Below, piece after piece: positions 34,439 to 44,748 of a DNA stretch of 64,000 bases. The DNA comes from Hygrocybe punicea. Lineage: Eukaryota > Basidiomycota > Agaricomycetes > Agaricales > Hygrophoraceae. A program made the position numbers and the translations under genes. The stretch's first letter is position 1. Each line of letters starts with the position of its first letter. The DNA lies in contig OY744463.1 in assembly GCA_963556145.1 (NCBI GenBank), forward strand, positions 806,001 through 870,000, in the 5' to 3' direction. The notes below the pieces were generated by a model. It ran no database searches. It saw nothing but the letters and a program-made list of their open reading frames with translations, and had not been told where the DNA came from.

Positions 34439-35835
34439 TTACAGGCGGCTGGTCTCGTAATCCCGCTTCAACATCGCCAACCTTGAGGTCGACCGTTCGA
34501 GATCGACGCGAAGCCGCTGGAACTCTTGACCGAAGTGGACGAGGTGACGGTTGACGTTGGTGCCCAGGGCTCCCAGCTCCTCCGTAAGGACCGCTAGCCG
34601 CGCCGACACTTGCTCGTAATTCTCCATCGTCAAAACGAACGGGTTCGCTGTCGAGGCCGTCCTAAGCCTTTTCATCGGCCGCTCTTCCTCCGACTCCTCC
34701 TCGTCTTCGTCATCGTCCTCGACCGACTCCACCTCCTCGACCCGCGGTTTGCTCGTTGAGGCCCGGGCAGGCCTACTGCGGATGGGCTTTGTCGTGAACG
34801 ACAACGGCTTCCTCGTACCGGCCGCGACCTCTTTGCCCTTTCCGGTATCCACCTTGCGCCGACCCCCGCCCGTCCGGTGTGTAGCGTTAGTACATCTCTT
34901 CTTCAGCCTCCGGCATCGTTCGCACACGTAGCCCGTGACGCCTCGACACGCCTCTTGCGCCTTGACGCAGTTGGTGCAGGGTTGTAGGGGAAACGGCCCG
35001 GTGAACTGTTACCAGGATCAGTAACTAAAGAACATATGAACCGACACAAGAACTCACCGTCGTACCAGCCAAGTCTCCGGTCTCTACGCCCGGCGTATCT
35101 ACGTCGTCTACATCGGCCGGTGTCTCTGGTGCCGGGTCGACGGGGCCTTCCTCTGGCTCAACTGCGGCTTCCCCTTCCGGAATCGACTCAGTCCTTGGTT
35201 CACCCGCGTTTGCTTCAGCTCGCCGTTCTTCGCTGAGCCGCCGCCAATACGCGGCTCCATCCCTTTCAACCCGGTCCGCTTCTTGATTCCAGTGCTGCTC
35301 GTGTTGTTCTATTCTAAGCCGCTCTCGCCTTTCCTCTGCCGCCTTTCGCCTTTTCTCCGCCTCCGCTCGTGCACTTGCCTCTGCCATCCGTTTGGCCTCC
35401 TCTTCCCGCGTAGCCGCTTCTTCATCCGCCCGCCGTCTGGCTTCTTCCTGTTCCTGCCTCTCCCGGTCCGCCGCTTCTTTCAGCCACTCTTCGACATCGT
35501 TGGCGTACGATTGGCGGTCGGCCCATAACGGTGGCGTTACTGGCCTCGTACCACCAGCTCGGAGTTCCGCGACGATTCCATTGTAAGCACGCTGGCGGGA
35601 CGGCATGAGCTATCTTAGGACACGCGTAGTCAATAAGGAAACTCACCAGCGCCTTCTTGCGGCCGCTTAACCATTGTTGGGCCATCCCCTCGTTGCCGTC
35701 CACCATCGTTACGAGGTCGTCGCTATGAAACACGGTGACCGCGTTGACGGCCTCTTCGTAGTCCGCCCGGACATCGGGTTCGATGCTTTCGACGAAAGCG
35801 AGGAAGTTGTCGTAGACTTGGGACATTGTGAACAT
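34439..35835 (-). CDS. Antisense zinc-cluster and coiled-coil protein inside the Ty3 element
   Basis: Three exons on the strand opposite to pol: 35835-35647, 35609-35058 and 35005-34439, with GT-AG introns of 37 and 52 bases, give 435 residues without a stop. Exon 1 encodes an acidic helical region (MSQVYDNFLAFVESIEPD). Exon 2 encodes a long Glu/Arg/Ala-rich coiled coil (about residues 95-165) and an acidic Pro-rich end. Exon 3 opens with six cysteines spaced C-x2-C-x6-C-x7-C-x2-C-x6-C (about residues 257-285) followed by RRLKKR, close to a fungal Zn2Cys6 cluster, then a basic stretch, an acidic run and a final helix with leucine heptads. It lies wholly between the pol stop and the 3' LTR. 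A DNA-binding regulator is inferred, not shown. The 37-base first intron is short but both sides stay in frame. Confidence 0.7.
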
Positions 35836-35984
35836 GTGATGGTGTAGAGGAAAGGTCGGATCAACAACGAGAAAATTTTTCTTTTTTTTACTTTGCCGTT
35901 GTTTGGCCGCTCACGTGATTGGCCACATTCGCGACCCGCATTCGGAGACCCCATATTCTCGACCACGGATGGTCTCTATTAGAA

Positions 35985-35996
35985 GACCCAAGGAGA
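35985..35996 (+). other. Candidate polypurine tract of the Ty3 element
   Basis: AGACCCAAGGAGA-type purine-rich sequence directly precedes the 3' LTR. The minus-strand LTR element has GGAGA at the same place, so the last bases are conserved between the families. It is weaker than a classical polypurine tract. Confidence 0.4.
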
Positions 35997-36791
35997 TGTA
36001 GAGGGTCCTCGACCCTCTGAGGCCGTAACATCGATATCTAGCGAATCCGCTCGAACCCGACGTCTCTAGCAATCTACGTTCGAACCCGACGCAACCCGAC
36101 GCAACCCGATGCATACCGACTAGCACGGCCGCTCACGTACCTGGACGGTCTATCTCCTAAACTCACGGAACTTCAAATATCGAAGATAGATCTCATCGGA
36201 CTGGGATCCCGACATCGGACTTGCCTTATTCACGCCTAGCGTCTCCCTTATGGGGATATAGTAAAGTATATTGCATCTTTTACGGTTTTTTATATCTTCC
36301 ACCCATTTTCCCTGTCATCGTCGCCTCGCAACGCTCTTCCTACTTCCCCATTTTTATTCTCCTTTGTCTCCTCTCATCGGCCGAGGACTCTCGTCCGAAT
36401 CTAGGTACACAAATTTGTAGTATAAAAACGGTGCCCAAGCGCCGTCTCAGAATAAGAAACCAGTTCCCCCATTTCCTCTCTCTGAGAATTAAGTCTCTCA
36501 GTAAATTCCATCGCACACATTGCTCGTCGGATTCCTCGACGCCCTCCCCGTCGTTCTACCGCCTTTATCTCTACGTTACTCGTCACCCGACACCCGACCC
36601 GCCGTACCCGACATCGTCGGCCTCGTCGGCTTCGATCGGTCTCCATAGATCTCAGTAGTTTACTCGGCGGCTTCTTACTTTTTATATCCTATTATCTTAC
36701 TGAAGCTTGTTAGACTATTCCTAGTCACTTCTACGCTGACCCCTCAGGCTTAGGATCATTATTCCGCAGCCACCCCGACCTCGCCTTTACA
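35997..36791 (+). repeat. 3' LTR of the Ty3 element
   Basis: Same 795 bp as 26986-27780, one difference seen (C at 36588). It is followed by CCGT, the repeat of the four bases before the 5' LTR. Confidence 0.92.
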
Positions 36792-37258
36792 CCGTCTCCG
36801 TCCTCATCTTCGTCTTCATCTTCGTCTTCGTCCCATCGTCATCATCCCTGTCCCTGTCGTCGTCCCCATCCCCATCGTCATCCCCGTTCTCGTCATCGTC
36901 CCTGTCGTCGTTGTCCCCGCCCTGTCGTCATCCCCCGTTCTCGTCATCATCCCGTCATCGTCATCCCCGTCCCCGTCCCCATCGTCCCCATCTCTGTCCT
37001 TGTCATTTCCTTCGCCGTCATCCCCTGGTTGGTCGTCATCGTCTCCGTCGTCCTGTCGTCCCGTGGCTGGCCATCTCTGTCCTCATCGGCGGGCCGTCTG
37101 TGTCCTCATCGTTGCCGTCTGGCGCATCTTTTTCCCTGGTGTTGCGTGCTGTTTCCGCTATCCTCACCGGGACCGTTGTCGTCCGTGCCCGTTGGGTTTA
37201 CTGAGGTGGCTGTGGCATTCTTGTGGGCTGGGTAGGCTGGTGGGTGTTCGGGTTCACC
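36792..37258. other. Pyrimidine-rich interior of the foldback-like element
   Basis: CGTCATCGTC/CCCGTC-type repeats run on from the tract left of the Ty3 insertion. Some frames are open for about 90 codons but the peptide is repeat-derived. It ends in GGTTCACC, the target of the hAT-like element. Confidence 0.6.
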
Positions 37259-38287
37259 TAGTGTTGCTGTAGTTCGGTTCCGAACCTAGCCGAACCCGGT
37301 TCAAACCCCGAACCGAACCCTAAGTTCGGTCTAAGTTCAGCCAAGTGCTGAACCGGACCGCGGGTTCAGTTCCGGGTTTCGAGGCCTGCCGGATTTCCTG
37401 AACGGCTCCAAACCGCGTTCAAACCGCAAACGCGGATATTTTTAAGGTATTGATTTCATTTGTTTTTCGTATTTCTTTACTTACTATTTCGTGTTAAACA
37501 GCATCATGTGACCGGCCGTGACCTTTCACGCAACACAGCAACTTCAACGCGGGTTGAACACAACACAAATTGTGTTGTGTTCAAAGGTAAGTTTCCATTT
37601 TTTTCTTAACTTTACTAATGTTATTTGCGGCAGGCAACTCGACTGCGACCACATCGCAACCACATTGGCACAAGATGAATGCCAATGCCAACGCAATGCC
37701 AACGGACGCGGGGCAGCCGCAACACCACCACCACCACCACCACCACCACCACCAGCGGCGGCAACGGCAACGGCAACCAGGCAACCACAACTATGACGGC
37801 CAGCAGCAGCAGCAATGCCGGCAGCAGCAGCAACAGCAACAGCAGCAACAGCGGCAGCAGCAACGGCGGCAGCAGCAACGGCCACGACAGCAGCAGCAGC
37901 AGTGGCAGCAGCAACGGCAGCAGCAGCAACGGCGGCAGCAGCAACGGCGACGGCAGCAGCAGCAGCGCCGGCAGCGGCAGCAACGGCAGCAGTGACAGCG
38001 GCGGCAGCAGCAGCGCCGGACGGCTCCCCCGCAGCCCAACTACCTTGCGAAGTGTAGCACCGTATCGATTGATACGTGCCTGCCATTCGCAAGGAGAACG
38101 GAGCTCATGGGGTGAGCCCACCTCGGTCCGGGGTTCAGACCGCGTCTGAACCCAGACCGAACGTGGAGAAACAGTTCAATGCCGTCCGGGTCCAGGTTTG
38201 GCCATGCGCCAAACCGGACCCGAAGTTCAGTTCGCGGTTCCACCAAAAAGGGTCGGAACCAGACCGAACTGAACTTCGGCAACACTA
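37259..38287 (+). mobile_element. hAT-like non-autonomous element with intron and CAG repeats
   Basis: GGTTCACC (37251-37258, 38288-38295) flanks the inverted ends TAGTGTTGCTGTAGTTCGG and TAGTGTTGCCGAAGTTCAG. Subterminal GAACC/GGTTC repeats are dense. A GTAAGT intron (about 37588-37633, ending GGCAG) is followed by a frame encoding NANAMPTDAGQPQ, a His run and long Gln runs (CAG/CAA, 37720-38010). It is the same family as 18562-19456 in opposite orientation. No transposase domain. Confidence 0.85.
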
Positions 38288-38295
38288 GGTTCACC

Positions 38296-38892
38296 TGCGT
38301 TTGGCATGGGGTAACTGCACAAAAACCCACCTTAGTTAGCAAAAAAACAAAGATTCAAAAATAAAAATAAAACCTTGGGTGCTCTTCTGCACCCGTTTCG
38401 CGTCGTTGAAAACTTCAAGTCGTGCGGGAAAGCCAGCCGGCAGTTGCTGAATTCCTAAATGGGGTCGAGTTGCTAAATATGGAACTATGGCTGAAACATT
38501 TTGAATATTCTAGCATGCACAATAATGCATGTATCAACAAAGTAAGACTCTCCAGAGATACCAGTGTAGAATACCTACTCCTAGATTAATTTGTGTATTT
38601 TATTTGATCCTACATACAGAGATATTCACAATGTGTTGTATTCCTCTGCCAAAATTGGACCCTTAATCACCCAACTTTGTGAGTACACATCTCAAAAATC
38701 CAAATTTAATTCTGGGAGTACTAAGGAGATGCTATATAATGTTGAACATCAGTGCCTGGTTATTGGTGGTGCGGGTTATGTGTTGTAGCCAAAGAATGTT
38801 TGATACTTTGTGTTGTGGCTGGCTATTCAACCGAGACATTAACTTGAATGATTTGTGATTGAAGGTTGCAGATTTGTTACATGTTGGCTACA
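38296..38892. other. Interior of the foldback-like element, no gene seen
   Basis: A/T-rich sequence with short frames only. No transposase motif or RNA gene was recognised. Confidence 0.5.
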
Positions 38893-40286
38893 ACCACCAG
38901 CCATATTTAATTATTTAATTATGTATTTAGATAAAATAATCATTTAATGTATATTTTCACTTAAGTAATATTGAGGTATTGCTATTCATATGAGGTATGT
39001 ATTTATTTGGAATTGAGTAATATTAAATAAAAAAAGCACCATATTCCAAGTGGGGTAATTTCTGATTTTGGCATATAAGTAGCTCCTGGAATGGCTGATG
39101 GTAAAACTGAGATATTGTGCATTTCCAAAATAATGATTTTGTAATTTTGCTATTCTCTGTGCTTTTAATAATTCCATTTCATTATATTACAAGAAAATGG
39201 TTAACTGCCCACTGGCAACTGCCAGAAGAAAGTGAATTGCACCCCCTAGCAATTGCATGATGCCCCTGGCAACTGCCAGAAGAAACTGACCATTCAGTAG
39301 CTACTGCTCTGGGTTAAACTGGGGGTCCAGCAACTGCTACATCTGGTTAAACTGGAGGTACAGTAGCTGCTGCTCCGAGTTAAACTGACCATCCAGTAGC
39401 TACTGCTCTGGGTTAAACTGGGGGTCCAGCAACTGCTACATCTGGTTAAACTGGAGGTACAATAGCTGCTGCTCCGAGTTAAACTGACCATCTGGTAGCT
39501 ACTGCTCTGGGTTAAACTGGGGGTCCAGCAACTGCTACACCTGGTTAAACTGAAGGTACAGTAGCCGCTGCTCCGAGTTAAACTGGAGGTGCAGCAGGTG
39601 CTGCACCTGGTTAAACTGAGGGTACAGCAACTGCTGCAGATGGTTAAACTGACCATCCAATAGCTACTGCTCCAAGTTAAACTGCTGGTACAGCAAATGC
39701 TGCACCTGGTTAAACTGGAGGTACAGTAGCCGCTGCTCCGAGTTAAACTGGAGATGCAGCAGGTGCTGCACCTGGTTAAACTGACCATCCAGCAGCTACT
39801 GCTATGAGTTAAACTGGATGTCCAGCAAGTGCTGTATCTGGTTAAACTGAGCAATCAGTAGCAACTGCTCTGAGTTAAACTAGACATCCAGCAAATGCTG
39901 CACCTGGTTAAACTGAGGGTACAGCAACTGCTGCAGATGGTTAAACTGACCATCCAGTAAAACTGAGCACACAGTAGCTGCTGTTCTCAGTTAACTTCAT
40001 GGTCCAGCAAGCACTGCTTTCAGTTTAACTGCCAATGCAGTAAATAGTGCACACAGTTTAACTAAGCTCACAGTAACAACTGGGCTGGGTTTAACTGAGC
40101 TTTACAGTGAACTGAAGGCCTTAGCACTGCTGCCTAAAGTTTAACTGAACCTACCAGTAATTGCTAGGCCGAGTTTAACTGTATCACAGCAGGCACTGTC
40201 TGGGAGTTTAACTTAAGCCCCAGCTACTAGTGCAGATAGTACACCTAACTTTGGTACCTTAACTGGGGTTGAGTTTAACTAAAACC
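38893..40286 (-). repeat. Right arm of the foldback-like element
   Basis: Inverted counterpart of 25501-26708, longer by about 190 bases because it contains more copies of the 45-60 base unit with the GGTTAAACTG core. The match begins at the inner CCACCAGCCATATTT and ends at the outer AACTAAAACC. Confidence 0.85.
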
Positions 40287-40291
40287 CCCTG

Positions 40292-41365
40292 GACTATTGA
40301 GTCGACGGCTTATTACCATTAGTCCTTTTATTATCTATCTGAAGCTTGCTAACTATTCCCAGTCACTTCTACGCTGACTACCCCAGGCTAGGATTACAGT
40401 TCTGCAGCCACCCCGACCTCACCACTACATCTGGAGCCCACCGCGAGGAATAGTCTAGCACCACCATAGTTTCCTCTTCCCGTATCCCTCCCTCTGACTG
40501 TTGTCTTCGAGATCTTCCTCGAAGAACTCTTCAACAAGAACTCTCTTTAGCCGCCTTCGACCTGACAATCGACGACGACTTCTTCCAGCTAGTACCCGAC
40601 CACCTCGCTCGACATAACAATCTCCCGCTCGTCTCAGGGTCAAACACCCCCTTATATCTTTCATCCGACAATCTCGAATCGGTCAATATACTGATTATTA
40701 CGATAACACCCGACTCATCCGATCTCAGTTCGACACCCACATCGCCTACATCCCCGACTTTGACCTCGTTAGAACCCCCGTCCACATCTTTGCTCTCGAC
40801 ATCGAAAACCTCGTCATCATCATCGTCCCCGTCTTCGTCTTCGACTATGCCATCATCATCCATGTTACCCAACCCACCCATCATACACCCGACAACCGTT
40901 TCATCTCAGCCAAATCCCATTACAACAATGACTTCGACCTCCGGATCTTCGACCGGTCCCCACGTTACCGCTCCCCATGTTACCCCACGACAAATGCCTG
41001 CTCGCGGTCATTCTATGGCCCCGACCTTTGACAGGAATCCGCTCAACTTAAGCTGCTTCTTCGAAGAAGTCGAGCTACTTGCTGCCGATGCTGGCCTTGA
41101 TGATGCAGGCCGCATTAAGCATAGCCTGCGCTACGTGTCCCTTAGCGATTACGAGCTTTGGGCAAGTTTGCCTAGCGCGACCAGCACCAATTATGTGACT
41201 TTCAAAAGGAGCATTCTCATGCTATACCCAGGCACGGAGGACGATCATCGGTACACGATGGCGGATCTCAACTGTCTCACTTACTCTCTTAACTCGTCAG
41301 CTTGCTCGACACTCGTCCCGTCACTTGACACCCGACACCCAACCTGCCATACCTGACATCGTGAA
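40292..41365 (+). mobile_element. Truncated, rearranged Ty3 fragment (LTR end, PBS, 5' gag, LTR piece)
   Basis: From 40292 the sequence follows the last 130 bases of the Ty3 LTR, the primer-binding site and the first part of gag of the 26986 family, diverged by several percent. The gag frame is open through the AUG-less upstream region and into the capsid-like region (FDRNPLNLSCFFEEVE). At about 41280 it jumps to a segment matching the middle of the LTR (GTCACTTGACACCCGACACC...TACCTGACATCG) and stops at about 41360. It lacks protease, pol and the 3' LTR. Such a junction fits a template switch during reverse transcription or a later deletion. Confidence 0.75.
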
Positions 41366-41385
41366 GTGGATGGTCTGTTACTCCA

Positions 41386-42363
41386 CTTTGACGCAATGAG
41401 AGAAGCTTCGCGCCAGGTGTATGTTAGATCTGGGTCAAGATAAAGATTGAGTACGCCAACCATTCCTGTGATGCGAGCACGGTAGAAGACATCAAGTTTT
41501 TTGTCTTTGCTATGTTTGCTCAAGCTAGCTTCAGCTTTTCGCAAAGCAGGGAAGTCCTTGTAATTCATCACATTCAGTGCTGTGTCGGTTGGTGTCTCAG
41601 ACAGATTGTTACAGAGGGTTTGTCCTTCTCGCAAATCCTTGAGCATGCAGTCAACTATCTGTTGATACTCTAGTTGCTTGTTGTGTGGCTGGAGCTCCCT
41701 ACGCTGGATGTCTGGTTCGATTTGTTGCAAGGACTCCAACCGAGCAGCAGGATCCTGGTGTAAGTTTTAGCCATTTGTTGTCATTCACGATATCAAGGAC
41801 AACTTACAATTTGCTCAGGAGCTGAATTAATTATTTCCACCTCTGAGACAGACTTGTCAGACTCATGGTCGACATTGGAAGTCTTCGTATGTTTCATTTC
41901 CAGCCATTCTCTGACTGAAGGGAATCCTTTTGCAGCCAAATTCCGGCCTTGTTCCGCATGTCGGCGCTTGCTCCTTTGAGAATTGCCATGGTAGAATCTA
42001 GGTCGTTTGTCACCTTGCCGACGCAACCTCTCAGCGGCTGCTGCAGTGTCATGTGCCCTCTGCAATGTCTCGGTAAAGTGCTGAAGTGCTGATATGCTTG
42101 AAATCTTGGTGGCTGATTGCTGATCCTCCTCTTCTCCATCCTCCAGCTCTGAATCCTCCAAGTCTGACTCAGATCCTGGCAAGCCAGATTCTTCCAAGTC
42201 CTGGCAGCGTCTCATGATGTCTCTGAGAGCAGGATCATCAGATGTGTCGTCACATGCAGGTTTGTCATTGCTGATCATGTTGGCAGGTGATTTTTGGGGC
42301 TTCCCTGATGCCCAAGGGAAATTCTGAGTGCGAACTCTGGCTGTGCGAGATTTTTGGGGCATG
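41386..42363 (-). pseudogene. 5' part of a transposon-type protein gene, truncated
   Basis: ATG 42363 (MPQKSRTARV), exon 42363-41808, GTAAGT intron, exon 41754-41386. Open throughout: an acidic low-complexity region, KRRHAEQGRNLAAKGFPSV, a region rich in Glu, then SKHSKDKKLDVFYRARIT and LNLYLDPDLTYTWREASLIAS. This pattern matches the N-terminal part of large Agaricomycete proteins that, as I recall, continue into a DDE-type nuclease. The frame ends abruptly next to the Ty3 fragment at 41365, so the rest has been lost. The family assignment is from memory; that the exons are coding is better supported. Confidence 0.55.
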
Positions 42364-42844
42364 ATTTGAGCTTGTTTTACAGGCACTGACAATTTTCAGT
42401 CTCTTCCTGCCACCTTCGGCAGGTCAGCAAATCACGTGTTGTATTATATAAGCTGGCCAAATGTTGGCACCGAAAATTTTCCAAATGCTCAGAATGTTTT
42501 CTACAAGTTCAAAAATATTATTTGGGAAAATAATAGTATTAAGTTCTTGTGCAGTTTACTGCTCTGTCAAATCTTCAGAGATAAAAAATCTGCTTGCATA
42601 GAAAGCAGATATAGGGTCTAATGAACACATTGTTGAGTGGAAATATTCCAAAAAGTAGTTGTGGCAAGTGGAGAAGCGGATGCAAAAAGGTGTTATTTCT
42701 GCTTATGTAAGGGTGCCTGTTCCTGGTGACCTCTACCTTACTTAATTTCATCTTAGTCGTCTTAGTGCTTAAGACGCTCTAAGACAGCTAAGTGCTGACT
42801 AAGAGCTGACTAAGGCGGGATAAGACCGAACCCCATTTCCTGAT
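42364..42844. other. Non-coding stretch with CTTAG/CTAAG motifs
   Basis: No gene. At 42750-42830 CTTAG and CTAAG recur about nine times in both orientations, which looks like the subterminal part of a lost TIR element. Confidence 0.4.
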
Positions 42845-43606
42845 GCAGTATGCCGCTCATGCTGTATCCTTTTGAATATTTATTTTATGTTGTGGCTTAT
42901 CCTTATGCAACTTTTACTTGGAAGTACGATGACCCCTAATTCAGACGCAAGATAGTCTTTGGGCTCAGTTTGGTTGAAACATGGTAACATTCCACGCATT
43001 CAGAGTCTCTCGAATACTTATCCTCTCCTCTGAGCTGGCAAGATATTTGCAGCACCGCTCGCCTGGAGAACACGAGAGGCAGCGTCATTTTGGTGTGGTT
43101 TCAAGTTCGGCTCGATATACAAAAGAGCTAGGACTCACTTCCCCATTTTGTATCCCTACATTTTTTTTTTTCGTATGGGGCTACTTGGAGATGAACCATG
43201 CAGTACCCAAGAATGCCATAGCCTGTATGTGGACCGAAAGCACCAATAAATAGATTCGTACTTTGCTGGCGGGAACTTGGGACATGTCTTTTTGTCAACC
43301 AACAACATTGAGTGATTTTTACTGCTTGCTTGCACGTTCTTCAAACCTTAGCCAAACGATTGAAGGTGACAATTCCTCCCCCAACAATCCACATTTTTTG
43401 TCACTGAACTGAAATCCGCCATTTCCATAATCGATTCTGGGTTGTTTTGACCAATTCACTTGACATAACATTGATCATCCCGCCTCAGTTGATCCACCGC
43501 AGCTCCCTTCCACCGCAATGCCCTACCTTCCCTTCCCCCCACCCAAGAAACCCTTCAAGTTACACCACAAACCCAGAGTCTGACCCTACGGAGCCTGCCC
43601 AGTCCC

Positions 43607-43652
43607 AGTCCGAGTCCGAGTCCGAGTCCGAGTCCGAGTCCGAGTCCGAGTC
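43607..43652. repeat. (GTCCGA)n microsatellite
   Basis: About seven perfect hexamer units in copy B of the duplication. The corresponding place in copy A has a deletion. Confidence 0.85.
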
Positions 43653-43898
43653 TGGGCAACTTGGGTATTAACATGTGGGGCAGTTGGGTACCCACCCTGT
43701 GAGGAGGGGTGATTTTGGTGGTCCGCCAGTGACAGGGAGGGAGGGGCCAGAAGGGAAGGTGCTGGGTAGGGAAATGGGGATGGAGAGGAGGTGCCAGGAG
43801 GGTTAAAGGGAGTTGTAGGGTCATCCTCCCCAGCCGGCTTGGGATGAAGTGCGTTTGGGTGTTTCTCATGGGATAGACTCAAGGGCTTAACTTCTTGC

Positions 43899-43980
43899 GG
43901 CTCTGAGTTTTCGGGCTCTGAGTTTTCGGGCTCTGAGTTTTCGGGCACTGAGTTTTCGATCACTGGGCCTTCGGGCACTG
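43899..43980. repeat. 18-bp minisatellite
   Basis: GGGCTCTGAGTTTTC is repeated about five times. Read on the minus strand it gives Glu-Asn-Ser-Glu-Pro repeats. Absent from copy A of the duplication. Confidence 0.75.
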
Positions 43981-44000
43981 GGTCCGCGAAGCGAACCCGC

Positions 44001-44365
44001 TTAATACGCGTCGCTTCTGTCTGTAGAGGGAAACGTGATAAGGAAACATTTTGGGTTTGTAGTGCGTGTTACCGGTGACGGGATTGATCTCCTCTGCCAG
44101 ATTGACCGCTTCGTCAAGGACGGGATGCTGTCGTCGGCCGTTGTACTGTCAGAACGTCAGCGCATGTAGGGGTAGGTCTAGTTGTTGAAGGTACCTTCTT
44201 CGCAAGTCTCTAACCTGCACAGCATGGGTGTGACGATCAGTCTGAATGGGATTCTGCCCGCTGTGGAACAGATAGTAGCATACTTACTGGGAGGGGAGCC
44301 GAGGCTGTGAGCGTCACAGAAGTGAAGGAAATGGCGAGGACGGCGAAGAGCGAAGTGAAACGCAT
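44001..44365 (-). CDS. Small secreted protein, copy B, four exons
   Basis: Exons 44365-44288, 44209-44195, 44145-44073 and 44020-44001; introns of 78, 49 and 52 bases are GT-AG. It encodes 61 residues with the same signal peptide plan as copy A at 2667-3026 and ends TDRSDAY before TAA. It differs from copy A at nine residues (for example Met17 to Val, Val21 to Ala, Thr26 to Pro, and Asp, Ile, Pro, Asn, Thr, Glu changes further on), while the 49-base second intron is identical in the two copies. Retention of all splice sites and of the stop position after duplication supports a real gene. Function unknown. Confidence 0.6.
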
Positions 44366-44748
44366 GGTTCAGATGGGATTCGTGAGGTTGTCGTGAGGGT
44401 CGTGAGTTTGCGAGTTGCGAGTTGCGAGTTGCGTGTGGGAGAGACCAGCTCTCAGGGATTCGAGGGAGTGCCGATGCTTTTTATCCGAGTCGAATTGGAA
44501 ATTTTGAAAAACGACGACCGACATCAATGAAATAACACGTAGTGCAGCGCACAGCAATTGAAATTTGAAAGCTTGAACAAGCATCAGTAAATCTACATAT
44601 TCCTTATTGGGACTTAACCAGCACTTTTGCTTACCAAGTCGTGCTTCAGCTTTTTGGAACCTACTTATAATACTTTTGCAAGTTCTTTTTAATCTTTTTG
44701 CTTATTCTATAGTGCTTTTCATAAAGACTTTTAATAACATTGCGCGTG

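Larger units (their letters stand above)
26986..36791 (+). mobile_element. Complete Ty3-type LTR retrotransposon, 9.8 kb, young
   Basis: LTRs of 795 bp (26986-27780 and 35997-36791), target duplication CCGT, primer-binding site at 27783, gag-protease frame, pol frame with reverse transcriptase, RNase H and integrase in Ty3 order, then an antisense gene before the 3' LTR. Only one LTR difference was seen by eye (T at 27577 against C at 36588). All frames are open. No chromodomain is visible at the end of integrase. The element is inserted in the interior of the foldback-like element. Together these say recent insertion and probable competence. Confidence 0.92.
25501..40286. mobile_element. Foldback-like DNA element with repeat-array arms, split by nested insertions
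   Basis: Two arms in inverted orientation, 25501-26708 and 38893-40286, bound the block. The outermost bases GGTTTTAGTTAACTCAACC match their inverse GGTTTTAGTTAAACTCAACC. Removing the Ty3 element (26986-36791 plus one CCGT) and the hAT-like element (37259-38287 plus one GGTTCACC) leaves about 3.9 kb. The interior across the Ty3 site then reads smoothly as a pyrimidine-rich tract. A possible short target repeat CCCTG lies just outside each end but is off by one base on the left. No transposase was found in the interior. Confidence 0.7.

Noticed and set aside
37544..38149. Frames of 125-182 codons encoding Ala, Leu, Gln or Ser runs
   Set aside because: Different readings of the same CAG/CTG repeat in the hAT-like element; only the frame after the intron was noted.
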